DNA from: JAQUGA01 sp964521105
GTDB taxonomy: Bacteria > Bacteroidota > Bacteroidia > Bacteroidales > WCHB1-69
Direction: 5' to 3'
Assembly: GCA_964521105.1 (NCBI GenBank)
Contig: CAZFPO010000031.1
Location: 1 to 25,977 of the forward strand
DNA length: 25,977 bases
Each line of letters begins with the position of its first letter. Within the stretch, counting starts at the first letter, position 1. Below are positions 6,380 through 13,034 of this stretch, in pieces. The notes beneath the pieces are model-generated. The model made no database searches, was not told where the DNA came from, and saw only the letters and a list, made by a program, of their open reading frames with translations. The translations under genes and the position numbers were made by a program.

Positions 6380-6529
6380 TCAAAGAACCACTATTATTTC
6401 TTCGTAAGTTAATTCATACAAATTTTAAATCAGTTCGTCAATTCGCTTATCAAAAAATGAGGAATCTACTTTAGGGTTGGTTATCTTGGCGGCGTTAACG
6501 TTGGATTGTGTGGCTTGGTAATTTGCGAT
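6380..6529 (-). pseudogene. Eroded C-terminus of an Eco57I-like R-M enzyme
   Basis: Reading the minus strand from 6529, one frame gives IANYQATQSNVNAAK, then NPKVDSSFFDKRIDELI, a stop codon, then NLYELTYEEIIVVL and a second stop. This matches the C-terminal pattern typical of Eco57I-type restriction-modification methylases (AAKK-NP-ADTS-LE-xID-LVY-LYxLTxEEIxIVE), with the Tyr codon of LVY replaced by TAA. Upstream coding is lost; a different frame at 6530-6590 (LDEKNEIERQINRPKYRKL) may be another decayed fragment. Family assignment is by motif memory. Confidence 0.5.
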
Positions 6530-6649
6530 ATTTAGGTCGATTTATTTGTCTTTCAATTTCGTTTTTCTCATCAAGAAAAACATATTTATCTTATTAATAA
6601 ACAATCGATTATAGCTAAATCAAATTAACAAACAATACAACTCAAAAAC
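6530..6649. other. Short gene-free spacer
   Basis: AT-rich DNA between the restriction-enzyme remnant and ridA. Apart from the possible out-of-frame fragment near 6530-6590 nothing can be supported here. No hairpin with a T-run was found downstream of ridA. Confidence 0.4.
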
Positions 6650-7024
6650 TTACTTAACAGCAATTGACTCAATTTCTACTAATACTCCTAATGGCAATTT
6701 AACAACACCATAAGCTGCACGTGCTGGTGGATTTACAGTAAAATATTTACCATAAACCCCGTTCATCGCTTGAAAATTATCCATATCACTCAATAAACAA
6801 GTTGTTTTAACAACGTTTTCGTACGTTAAACCCGCTTCTTTTAAAATAGCACCAATATTTTTCATTACTTGTTCGGTTTGAGCTTCAATTCCCTCAGGAA
6901 TTTGACCATTTTCAGGATTAATTGGAATTTGTCCCGAAATAAAAACCATTCCATTTGCTTCAATCGCTTGACTGTATGGACCAATTGCTTTTGGTGCATT
7001 CACCGTGTTAATTACTTTTTTCAT
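6650..7024 (-). CDS. ridA: RidA, 2-iminobutanoate/2-iminopropanoate deaminase
   Basis: Cytoplasmic trimeric enzyme that hydrolyses reactive enamine/imine intermediates released by PLP enzymes such as threonine dehydratase, giving a 2-keto acid and ammonia. At 124 residues it has the standard length. Family landmarks are APKAIGPYSQA near the N-terminus (Tyr17), FISGQIPINPENG, and the signature PPARAAYGVVKLPLGVLVEIE with the substrate-carboxylate Arg at residue 102 and a C-terminal Glu. It starts at the ATG at 7022-7024. Upstream, a strong terminator at 7091-7129 separates it from the protease gene, so it is transcribed on its own or from an unseen promoter between 7025 and 7090; no clear TAnnTTTG is seen on the minus strand there. 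Confidence 0.95.
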   Translation of the reverse strand: MKKVINTVNAPKAIGPYSQAIEANGMVFISGQIPINPENGQIPEGIEAQTEQVMKNIGAILKEAGLTYENVVKTTCLLSDMDNFQAMNGVYGKYFTVNPPARAAYGVVKLPLGVLVEIESIAVK

Positions 7025-7090
7025 ATTATTTGATGTTTTAAATTTTTGCTACGAAGATATAAATTTTAGTAAAGCCATGGTATTTTGAAT

Positions 7091-7129
7091 AGAAAAAACC
7101 AGAGTTCTTATTGTAAAAAACTCTGGTTT
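7091..7129 (-). terminator. Rho-independent terminator after the C10 protease
   Basis: AAACCAGAGTT (7096-7106) and AACTCTGGTTT (7119-7129) form a perfect 11-bp stem around a 12-nt loop. On the minus strand the stem is followed directly by a run of six T, which fits termination of the TonB receptor-protease operon 20 bp past the protease stop codon. Confidence 0.85.
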
Positions 7130-7149
7130 CTAAAAAGGAAAATAAGCTT

Positions 7150-8913
7150 TTAAATTTTTATAATTTTACCTAATTGAGAGATATTTTTTGTGTCAATTTT
7201 TAAGAAATACACCCCATTTTTGAGATGACCTATGTTAAATTCAAAAACATTATCCCCATTTGGATTAATTATTCCCTTATCAATTATTCTTCCCGAAACA
7301 TCATATACAGAGTAATCCAAATTTTTAGCATCAACACTTGGTAGATTAAAGAAAATTTTATCATGTGAAGGATTGGGCGAAATAATTATACTATTATCAT
7401 AGTTATTACTAAACTCACTAATTTCTGTCGGTTTATAACGAACATAACGCATCTCCCAACCTTGTTTTTGCACCAATTCGTTTGTAATAAATTGCAAATA
7501 CACTTTATTACCTGTTGAATATAAAACAGGAGGCAAGCTATTGCCCGAGTATGAACCAATCAGAGGAGCATTCACATCTTCTCCATCATAAATATTTAGA
7601 ATATCATTATTTTCTTCGGTATCGAAGTAAATAAAATTCATTCTAACTTGAAACGAGTCGGTAGCAATGGTATAACGACAATCGGAATTATTTTTATAGA
7701 GCGATTGGTTGCTACCATCGTTAAATGTAACTTCATTTTCGAAATATTCTTTATCATGAATGCAATATTCCTGATAAATAGGAGCAATATTTATCACAGC
7801 ACTTTGATAACTGCTAAAATTTCCATTACCCGAATTCAAACTATCGAGTAAAAAATATCCATTACCAGCACCACTCCAGCCCCAATTCATGTGAAAATAA
7901 AGAGAATCGTTTACCCCATCGCAAACCCAAGCATGACCTCCAGCACTTGCATCATTGCCCGAATATAAAACAGGCATATTTGTATATAAATTATCGATAA
8001 TTAATCTACGCCATTCAAATAATCCGTATGCACTACGTTCAACATACCTTGCATCGGTTCTGTAACCAAAATGCTCAATAAACGAACCCAGAGCAAGTTC
8101 AGAATTCGACCCTGAGCCGGTTGGTCCATAATTCATATCTACCGAAACACCGCAATGATAAATTAGTTTTGAAATTTCACTTCGTGTATTTCCTGTTGAT
8201 ACATTTCCCATTGCATTCCAATCGTAGGTAGTATTTCCATAATTTACCGTAATATCGCCAAAATGAGGATGATTATATGAGTGAACCCCATTACCATTAG
8301 CCGGATATTTATGATAATACATTATTTGCCCCATTGATGTTGCAACACAACCGGCATAACAACGACCGTTTGGTCCCGATGATATTGCTGGGCACGAATC
8401 GTTATAAAGCTCCGCTTGATTCCATCTTGAAGTTAACAATGGCTGCACACCTGTAATTATTGGTATGGATTTTTGAACAAATTGATTAAAAAGAATATCC
8501 CATTTAGGATGTTTAAAACTACTTTTACTTTCTTTAATAATTTGCAACATAGGTTTAGTGTATTGACTTATCCAAAAATTTAAAACCTCTGGCATTTTTT
8601 CGGTAGGAAAAACCTGTTCATCTGAATAACCAATGATAGGTTCAAACATGTCATTTGCTGATACTATTACAAATCCATGTTCAAAATTAAAAATGTATAG
8701 CAACTTAAATCCGTCTTGCTGAATTGTGCTAACATGCTGGATATTAGCCTGGGTATTTTTATCCTTTAGTACATAGTTTTGATAAAACTGAGATGCCATA
8801 TAATTAGCTTTAGCTGTATCAACTGGGCTACTAATCAATGTTTGATTTACTAACACTTGCAGTATTAATAAAATTAAACATTGATAAATGGTGAATTTTG
8901 TTTTATTTGTCAT
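7150..8913 (-). CDS. Secreted C10-family cysteine protease with T9SS domain
   Basis: A 587-residue extracellular cysteine protease of the streptopain/interpain family. Order of parts: signal peptide (about 1-28, hydrophobic QCLILLILQVLV); Spi-type prodomain (about 30-150, including FVIVSANDMFEPIIGYS); C10 catalytic domain (about 155-380) with nucleophile Cys189 in GCVATSMGQIMYYHKYP, catalytic His327 in GGHAWVCDG and the MNWGWSGAGNGYF block; a CUB-like beta domain (about 384-490, YFDTEENNDILNIYDG); and a C-terminal Por/T9SS sorting domain (about 500-587, SPNPSHDKIFF ... NGVYFLKI). It is therefore exported by Sec and then by type IX secretion to the surface. The gene follows the TonB receptor by 16 bp and ends at a terminator. 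Relatives such as Prevotella interpain A cleave haemoglobin, which suits the partner receptor; the substrate here is inferred. Confidence 0.92.
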   Translation of the reverse strand: MTNKTKFTIYQCLILLILQVLVNQTLISSPVDTAKANYMASQFYQNYVLKDKNTQANIQHVSTIQQDGFKLLYIFNFEHGFVIVSANDMFEPIIGYSDEQVFPTEKMPEVLNFWISQYTKPMLQIIKESKSSFKHPKWDILFNQFVQKSIPIITGVQPLLTSRWNQAELYNDSCPAISSGPNGRCYAGCVATSMGQIMYYHKYPANGNGVHSYNHPHFGDITVNYGNTTYDWNAMGNVSTGNTRSEISKLIYHCGVSVDMNYGPTGSGSNSELALGSFIEHFGYRTDARYVERSAYGLFEWRRLIIDNLYTNMPVLYSGNDASAGGHAWVCDGVNDSLYFHMNWGWSGAGNGYFLLDSLNSGNGNFSSYQSAVINIAPIYQEYCIHDKEYFENEVTFNDGSNQSLYKNNSDCRYTIATDSFQVRMNFIYFDTEENNDILNIYDGEDVNAPLIGSYSGNSLPPVLYSTGNKVYLQFITNELVQKQGWEMRYVRYKPTEISEFSNNYDNSIIISPNPSHDKIFFNLPSVDAKNLDYSVYDVSGRIIDKGIINPNGDNVFEFNIGHLKNGVYFLKIDTKNISQLGKIIKI

Positions 8914-8929
8914 TTTTTATAATTTTAAA

Positions 8930-11365
8930 TTAAAAATTAGCTCTTAATGATATCATAAAATTTCTACCTGGCGCACTAATTCCGGATGCAAAGTAGCGAT
9001 AATGTGCATCAAAAATATTTTCCACACCACCTTGAATCGTAAATCCATTTACGATAAGGTAAGAAATTTTAATATTTGCGGTGTACCAAGCAGGCATTCC
9101 AATATAATTTCCGTTAGCATCAGTTGGATTAACTTGCAGATTATCTTCACCCGATGGGCTATAATCTTCTAGCTTTTTCCAACCATTGTATCTAAAATAT
9201 ATATCCGATGAAAACTTATGGAGTTTTAATCGAAAAGAAGTCATCCCATAAATTGGTGGAATATGGTCTAGTGGTGTTTTATCATCATCATTCAAGCGGG
9301 CATAAGTGTAAGTTAAATTACTGACGATTGAAAAATTATTGGTAACATTTGCTGCTAAACTGCCTTGAAAACCATAAATTGTAGCTTCGCCAACATTTTG
9401 CATAGATTGAACGGCACACATGTTACCATCAAACATTGTAGAATCGGCTCCACCAAATGTTGTTGGTCGAACTTGCAGAGCATCTATTAAATACGAATAA
9501 AACCCAGTAACTTCAACCTGAACCGATTTATTAAACACTTTTCCAATAGTTAATTCCGAATTATAAACGTATTCAGGCTTTAAATCGGGATTTGGAATAA
9601 TTAATAAATGATTTGACCCTTTCGAATCGTTTAATTTGGTCATGTCATCAATATTTGGTGCACGATATCCCGAAGCAAAGTTTATGGCAAAACGCCAATC
9701 TTTACCAGGCATATAAACCAAACCCAATTGACCGTTAAACGCGTTACTAGCTTGTTTTATGGTTTTATCAAATGGGAATTTTGTAATTGACATCATAGTA
9801 TCAGTATAATTACATTCCAACTGGTTTCCACTAAAACGTATGCCTTGACTAAATACTAACTTTTTACTAATTTCCCAATTATGAGTTAAATAAACTGCGT
9901 AATTCATCATGTAGTTTTCACCATCAGGGTATCTACTTGCAGCATTCAGCTTTGTTTCGCCATTTGACAATATTTGGTTATATGCATACGACCCAATATC
10001 ATTATATGTAAACTCAAATCCATAACGTAATTCATTTTTGTCTGTAACATTTTTTTGTAAATCAGCATTAATGGATAACAGATTAACCGTTTCTTCTTGA
10101 TGAGTTGCATAAGTTTTATTTATTTTTCGAGATATTCTGTCTTCACTTATATTTTGATAACCAATAATTAAACGAGCATCGTTATATATGCGTGAGTTTT
10201 TTAAATGAGCCATAAAATAACTAAATAGTCTTGTTTGAGGCCCATAATACCATTCAGCATATTTTGGCACTCCACCACTCATTTCGAGTAAGCGGTCGCT
10301 ACGTGGTATATTTGAAGAATTTGAATACTGAAAATTTAAACTAAATTCAGCTTTTTCGCTTGCTTTAAATGAGAACTTTTGAAGCACATCGTATTGATAA
10401 TATCCACTGTTTAGCATAGTATATGGATTCGGATTTATTTTAACGCTATCTTTATCATTTATCCGTTCAACATAATATGTATTTTTACCCCAATCACCAT
10501 ACAAGGGATTATCAATTCGTCCAATCGTTAAATCGCCAATATTTTTATACGACACGTTTGTAATTGATGCAAACTTCTTAGAAGCGATGTTTAGAAAAAC
10601 ACTTCCGCCATATTCATTAGCAGCAGAGGCATATCGAGTCATTGCCGAACCCGTAATCAATAACTTATCATTTGAAGAATAAACAGGGCGTTTTGTTTGA
10701 AAGGATACCACACCACCTATTGCATCGCTACCGTAAATTACCGAACCTGGACCATAAACAATTTCTGTGCGTTCGAGCATATACGGGTCGATTGTTATGG
10801 CACTTTGTAAGTGTCCCGAACGATAAATAGCATTATTCAAACGAACACCATCAACAACCATTAGCACTTTGTTTGCTTCAAATCCTCTTAAAACTAAACT
10901 CCCCCCTCCTAATTGACTTGTTTGCATATAAGCCAATCCAGTTTGAGCAACCATTTCAGCAGTATTTTGAGGCATATTTTTCTGTACTTCATCGGCACTT
11001 ATTACTTCAATTTTTGACGGAATATCCACTTTTTTTTCTTCAAATTTGTTTGCCGATAAAACTACAGTATTTAACGTTATAACGCTAAATTTAAGTTTAA
11101 CAACGCTATTATCATAAAGCTTTGATTTAGAAATCCGCTGAGTTTCATATCCCAAAAATGAGATAGTAATCTCATCGGTATCTACAAATTTATCAATCAT
11201 CGCTTCCCCTTTTTTATTGGTTGTTACTGATACTGTTTTGCTTTGATTGTATATATGAACCCCCTGTAATACTTGATTAGTTTCTGAATCAATTACTTTA
11301 ATTTGCTGAGCAAAGTTAGGCATGCTCAATATTATTAGTAATAGTATTAAATATACTTTTTTCAT
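8930..11365 (-). CDS. TonB-dependent receptor, heme/haemoglobin type
   Basis: Outer-membrane 22-strand barrel that imports a ligand using TonB energy. The ATG at 11365 gives MKKVYLILLLIILSMPNFAQ, a clean signal peptide; a TTG 21 bp upstream is a less likely start. Next come a carboxypeptidase-regulatory-like domain (about 20-100), a TonB-box-like TVVLSANKFEEKK, and a plug domain with LVLRGFEANKVLMVVDGVR. Heme-receptor character is shown by NNAIYRSGHLQSAITIDP, by VYGPGSVIYGSDAIGG, and by YRAPNID ... NPDLKPEY, matching the FRAP/NPDL motif of HmuR/HemR-type receptors. The barrel ends RNFMISLRANF with a terminal Phe. It is the first gene of a two-gene operon with the C10 protease. Two AT-rich inverted repeats upstream may be operators. 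Another ligand (for example a siderophore) cannot be excluded. Confidence 0.9.
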   Translation of the reverse strand: MKKVYLILLLIILSMPNFAQQIKVIDSETNQVLQGVHIYNQSKTVSVTTNKKGEAMIDKFVDTDEITISFLGYETQRISKSKLYDNSVVKLKFSVITLNTVVLSANKFEEKKVDIPSKIEVISADEVQKNMPQNTAEMVAQTGLAYMQTSQLGGGSLVLRGFEANKVLMVVDGVRLNNAIYRSGHLQSAITIDPYMLERTEIVYGPGSVIYGSDAIGGVVSFQTKRPVYSSNDKLLITGSAMTRYASAANEYGGSVFLNIASKKFASITNVSYKNIGDLTIGRIDNPLYGDWGKNTYYVERINDKDSVKINPNPYTMLNSGYYQYDVLQKFSFKASEKAEFSLNFQYSNSSNIPRSDRLLEMSGGVPKYAEWYYGPQTRLFSYFMAHLKNSRIYNDARLIIGYQNISEDRISRKINKTYATHQEETVNLLSINADLQKNVTDKNELRYGFEFTYNDIGSYAYNQILSNGETKLNAASRYPDGENYMMNYAVYLTHNWEISKKLVFSQGIRFSGNQLECNYTDTMMSITKFPFDKTIKQASNAFNGQLGLVYMPGKDWRFAINFASGYRAPNIDDMTKLNDSKGSNHLLIIPNPDLKPEYVYNSELTIGKVFNKSVQVEVTGFYSYLIDALQVRPTTFGGADSTMFDGNMCAVQSMQNVGEATIYGFQGSLAANVTNNFSIVSNLTYTYARLNDDDKTPLDHIPPIYGMTSFRLKLHKFSSDIYFRYNGWKKLEDYSPSGEDNLQVNPTDANGNYIGMPAWYTANIKISYLIVNGFTIQGGVENIFDAHYRYFASGISAPGRNFMISLRANF

Positions 11366-11394
11366 TTTTAAAAATTTTAAATACAACTTATTTT

Positions 11395-11417
11395 ATTCAA
11401 TAATAACTTTATTGAAT
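11395..11417. promoter_or_regulatory. Inverted repeat 30 bp upstream of the TonB receptor
   Basis: ATTCAATAA-N5-TTATTGAAT is a perfect 9-bp inverted repeat whose near edge is 29 bp upstream of the receptor ATG. Its position and AT-rich dyad resemble metal-responsive operators of the Fur superfamily in general form, but it is not a Fur consensus. It could equally be a leader hairpin. Confidence 0.4.
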
Positions 11418-11475
11418 ACTTTAACACATCATGAAATTACTTTCAATTTAGTTCAATTTATTTGAAAAGATTCTT

Positions 11476-11497
11476 GTAAAATTTAAAATAATTTTAC
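11476..11497. promoter_or_regulatory. Second inverted repeat upstream of the TonB receptor
   Basis: GTAAAATT-N6-AATTTTAC is a perfect 8-bp inverted repeat about 110 bp upstream of the receptor ATG. No TAnnTTTG promoter match was found on the minus strand between 11366 and 11659, so where transcription begins is unclear. The rest of this roughly 290-bp intergenic stretch shows nothing else I can support. Confidence 0.35.
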
Positions 11498-11659
11498 ATA
11501 TACTTCGATAACTAAACGAATTAACGAAAAGTTACTTTTTCCGTTTTCATATAGTATCTAAAAAAATTGAAGGGTAATTTCAAAAATCAAAAAATCACAA
11601 CGAAACTAACTTAATATTTTAAGATAGAATATTGTAGACTCAATACAAACAAAAAACGG

Positions 11660-12202
11660 CTAACAACAAGGAGGATGAAAAATATATTTAACAAATAGAT
11701 TTTCGGATATTTGTTTATCAAAATTGATAATATTGATTGATTTATCAAACAAAAACAAATCTACATTTTGGCGTTCATAAAATAATAATAAAACTAAAGA
11801 AATTAGCTTTTGATTAGAGTGCTGTTTTGGATTAGAAGGTAAATTTTCGCGAACCATTTTGTCTAAACTATCAAACAAACCCGATTCTTTTACATCATGA
11901 AAACAAGTATAATGAGTTACGTCTCCTAAATCTTCATATCTAATAATGTCATACATCTGCCCCTTATACCTAAATTCTCCTTTGTGCATTCTAACAAATG
12001 ATCCATCATTTCCAAATTCTACACTTTTAGGAATATATAAACTAACTAATTGATTTTCTGGAATTGAAAATTTAATTTGACGTTTAACTTCTTTTTTAAC
12101 TTTATATTGTAAAATTTTAAATGTTACAAAATATCCTAAAGAACTATAAATAATGGTAATAACCATAAATATTGAAGTAATTTGAAGGAATATTTTTTTC
12201 AT
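11660..12202 (-). CDS. Unknown membrane-anchored protein ending HPPCC
   Basis: I do not recognise this 180-residue protein. A single hydrophobic helix (about residues 5-30, FLQITSIFMVITIIYSSLGYFVTF) would anchor it in the inner membrane. A basic stretch follows (KVKKEVKRQIK), then a soluble domain with EFGNDGSFVRMHKGEFRYKG and MYDIIRYEDLGDVTHYTCFHDVKE, and a conspicuous C-terminus FHPPCC. The vicinal cysteines with a nearby His could bind metal or form a disulfide. It lies upstream of and in line with the heme-type TonB receptor (273 bp apart), so a link to metal uptake is possible. TAAATTTG at 12220-12227 (minus strand) is a good -7 element 18 bp before the ATG, with no clear -33. On its other side is the transposase. 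Confidence 0.75.
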   Translation of the reverse strand: MKKIFLQITSIFMVITIIYSSLGYFVTFKILQYKVKKEVKRQIKFSIPENQLVSLYIPKSVEFGNDGSFVRMHKGEFRYKGQMYDIIRYEDLGDVTHYTCFHDVKESGLFDSLDKMVRENLPSNPKQHSNQKLISLVLLLFYERQNVDLFLFDKSINIINFDKQISENLFVKYIFHPPCC

Positions 12203-12280
12203 AAATCACCTTTATGAGGCAAATTTAAGTTTTTTCAGTTATTTTGAACAATTATACAAACAAAATTTATTTTTCATTTT

Positions 12281-12398
12281 CCGTTGTCCGAAGTATCCGA
12301 CCCAAAAACGTTATCCGAAGTATCCGACTTCGGATATTTTTCCCGAAGTATCCGACTTCGGTTAAAATTTGTCCGAAGTCAGAGACTTCGTACAACGG
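12281..12398. repeat. REP-like palindrome cluster, 3' side of RAYT
   Basis: The outer ends CCGTTGTCCGAAGT and ACTTCGTACAACGG are inverted. Inside are two CCGAAGTATCCGACTTCGG-type palindromes and the tight hairpin CGAAGTC-AGA-GACTTCG (12374-12390). The 20-bp CCAAAAACGTTATCCGAAGT at 12302-12321 recurs in the same orientation at 12996-13015 on the other side of the transposase gene. The cluster starts right after the transposase stop codon. Confidence 0.85.
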
Positions 12399-12399
12399 C

Positions 12400-12951
12400 T
12401 CAAGACAAATCAACTTTCACAATATCAATTACACTTTCCATATCGGCATAGTTACTGGCACTTGAATATAAATAATCTTCAGGATTCTCAACTATTCCTG
12501 CTTTTACAGGATTATTATGTATATATTTGATTTTCTGATTAATAAACTTATTACTATAAAGTTCAATAGGATGATTGTCCTGTTTCCAAAACTGAAATGT
12601 TTCATTATTTCTACATTGAGCTCCATATCTAGAAAATTGTTCAATCATCCATTGTGATTTTAATTCTTCGCTAGAAATTAAAATTGAAGTAATCGTTCGA
12701 CTTGTATATTTTTTAAAATCTCGAATGATGTCGCTAAGATTATTTTCGGATGCTTGAACGACCAAATGAATATGATTTTTCATAATTACAAATGCAAAAA
12801 TAACCAATCCTTTTTCTTTCTGACTGTACTTTAAACTATCAATAATCACCTCTCTACATGGTTTTATGTCAAAAACATCAATCCATCCAACTACCGTTGA
12901 AGTAATAAAATAAGTTTTAGACTGATCATAAATTTTATACCTAAATCCCAT
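12400..12951 (-). CDS. REP-associated tyrosine transposase (RAYT, Y1 family)
   Basis: A 183-residue single-strand endonuclease of the IS200/IS605-like Y1 transposase superfamily, domesticated type that acts on REP palindromes. The opening TYFITSTVVGWIDVF is characteristic of the Bacteroidota subgroup. The HUH metal motif is H60-I-H62 in MKNHIHLVV. The probable catalytic Tyr is Y143 in QKIKYIHNNPVKAGIV, followed by PEDYLYSSASNY. Length and all motifs look intact, so it is probably active. Palindromic CCGAAGT repeats flank the gene on both sides (12281-12398 and 12964-13034) and share a 20-bp direct repeat, the expected arrangement for a RAYT locus. It appears inserted between two minus-strand genes, an unknown protein and the FAD/Fe-S dehydrogenase. 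Confidence 0.93.
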   Translation of the reverse strand: MGFRYKIYDQSKTYFITSTVVGWIDVFDIKPCREVIIDSLKYSQKEKGLVIFAFVIMKNHIHLVVQASENNLSDIIRDFKKYTSRTITSILISSEELKSQWMIEQFSRYGAQCRNNETFQFWKQDNHPIELYSNKFINQKIKYIHNNPVKAGIVENPEDYLYSSASNYADMESVIDIVKVDLS

Positions 12952-12963
12952 TTTGTTTTATTT

Positions 12964-13034
12964 GATGTTGACCGAAGTTGACCGAAGTCTCCGAACCAAA
13001 AACGTTATCCGAAGTCAGAGACTTCGGACAACAT
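12964..13034. repeat. REP-like palindrome cluster, 5' side of RAYT
   Basis: The ends ATGTTGACCGAAGT and ACTTCGGACAACAT are inverted. Two GACCGAAGT units, one CTCCGAACC and the shared 20-bp CCAAAAACGTTATCCGAAGT lie inside. The right edge overlaps the first base of the stop codon of the dehydrogenase gene, so the element abuts that gene exactly. Confidence 0.85.
13008..13028. terminator. REP hairpin that may end dehydrogenase transcription
   Basis: TCCGAAGTC-AGA-GACTTCGGA is a perfect 9-bp stem with a 3-nt loop, six bases past the dehydrogenase stop codon on the minus strand. No T-run follows on the minus strand, so it may instead stabilise the mRNA 3' end, as REP elements do elsewhere. Almost the same hairpin lies after the transposase gene (12374-12390). 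Confidence 0.45.
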
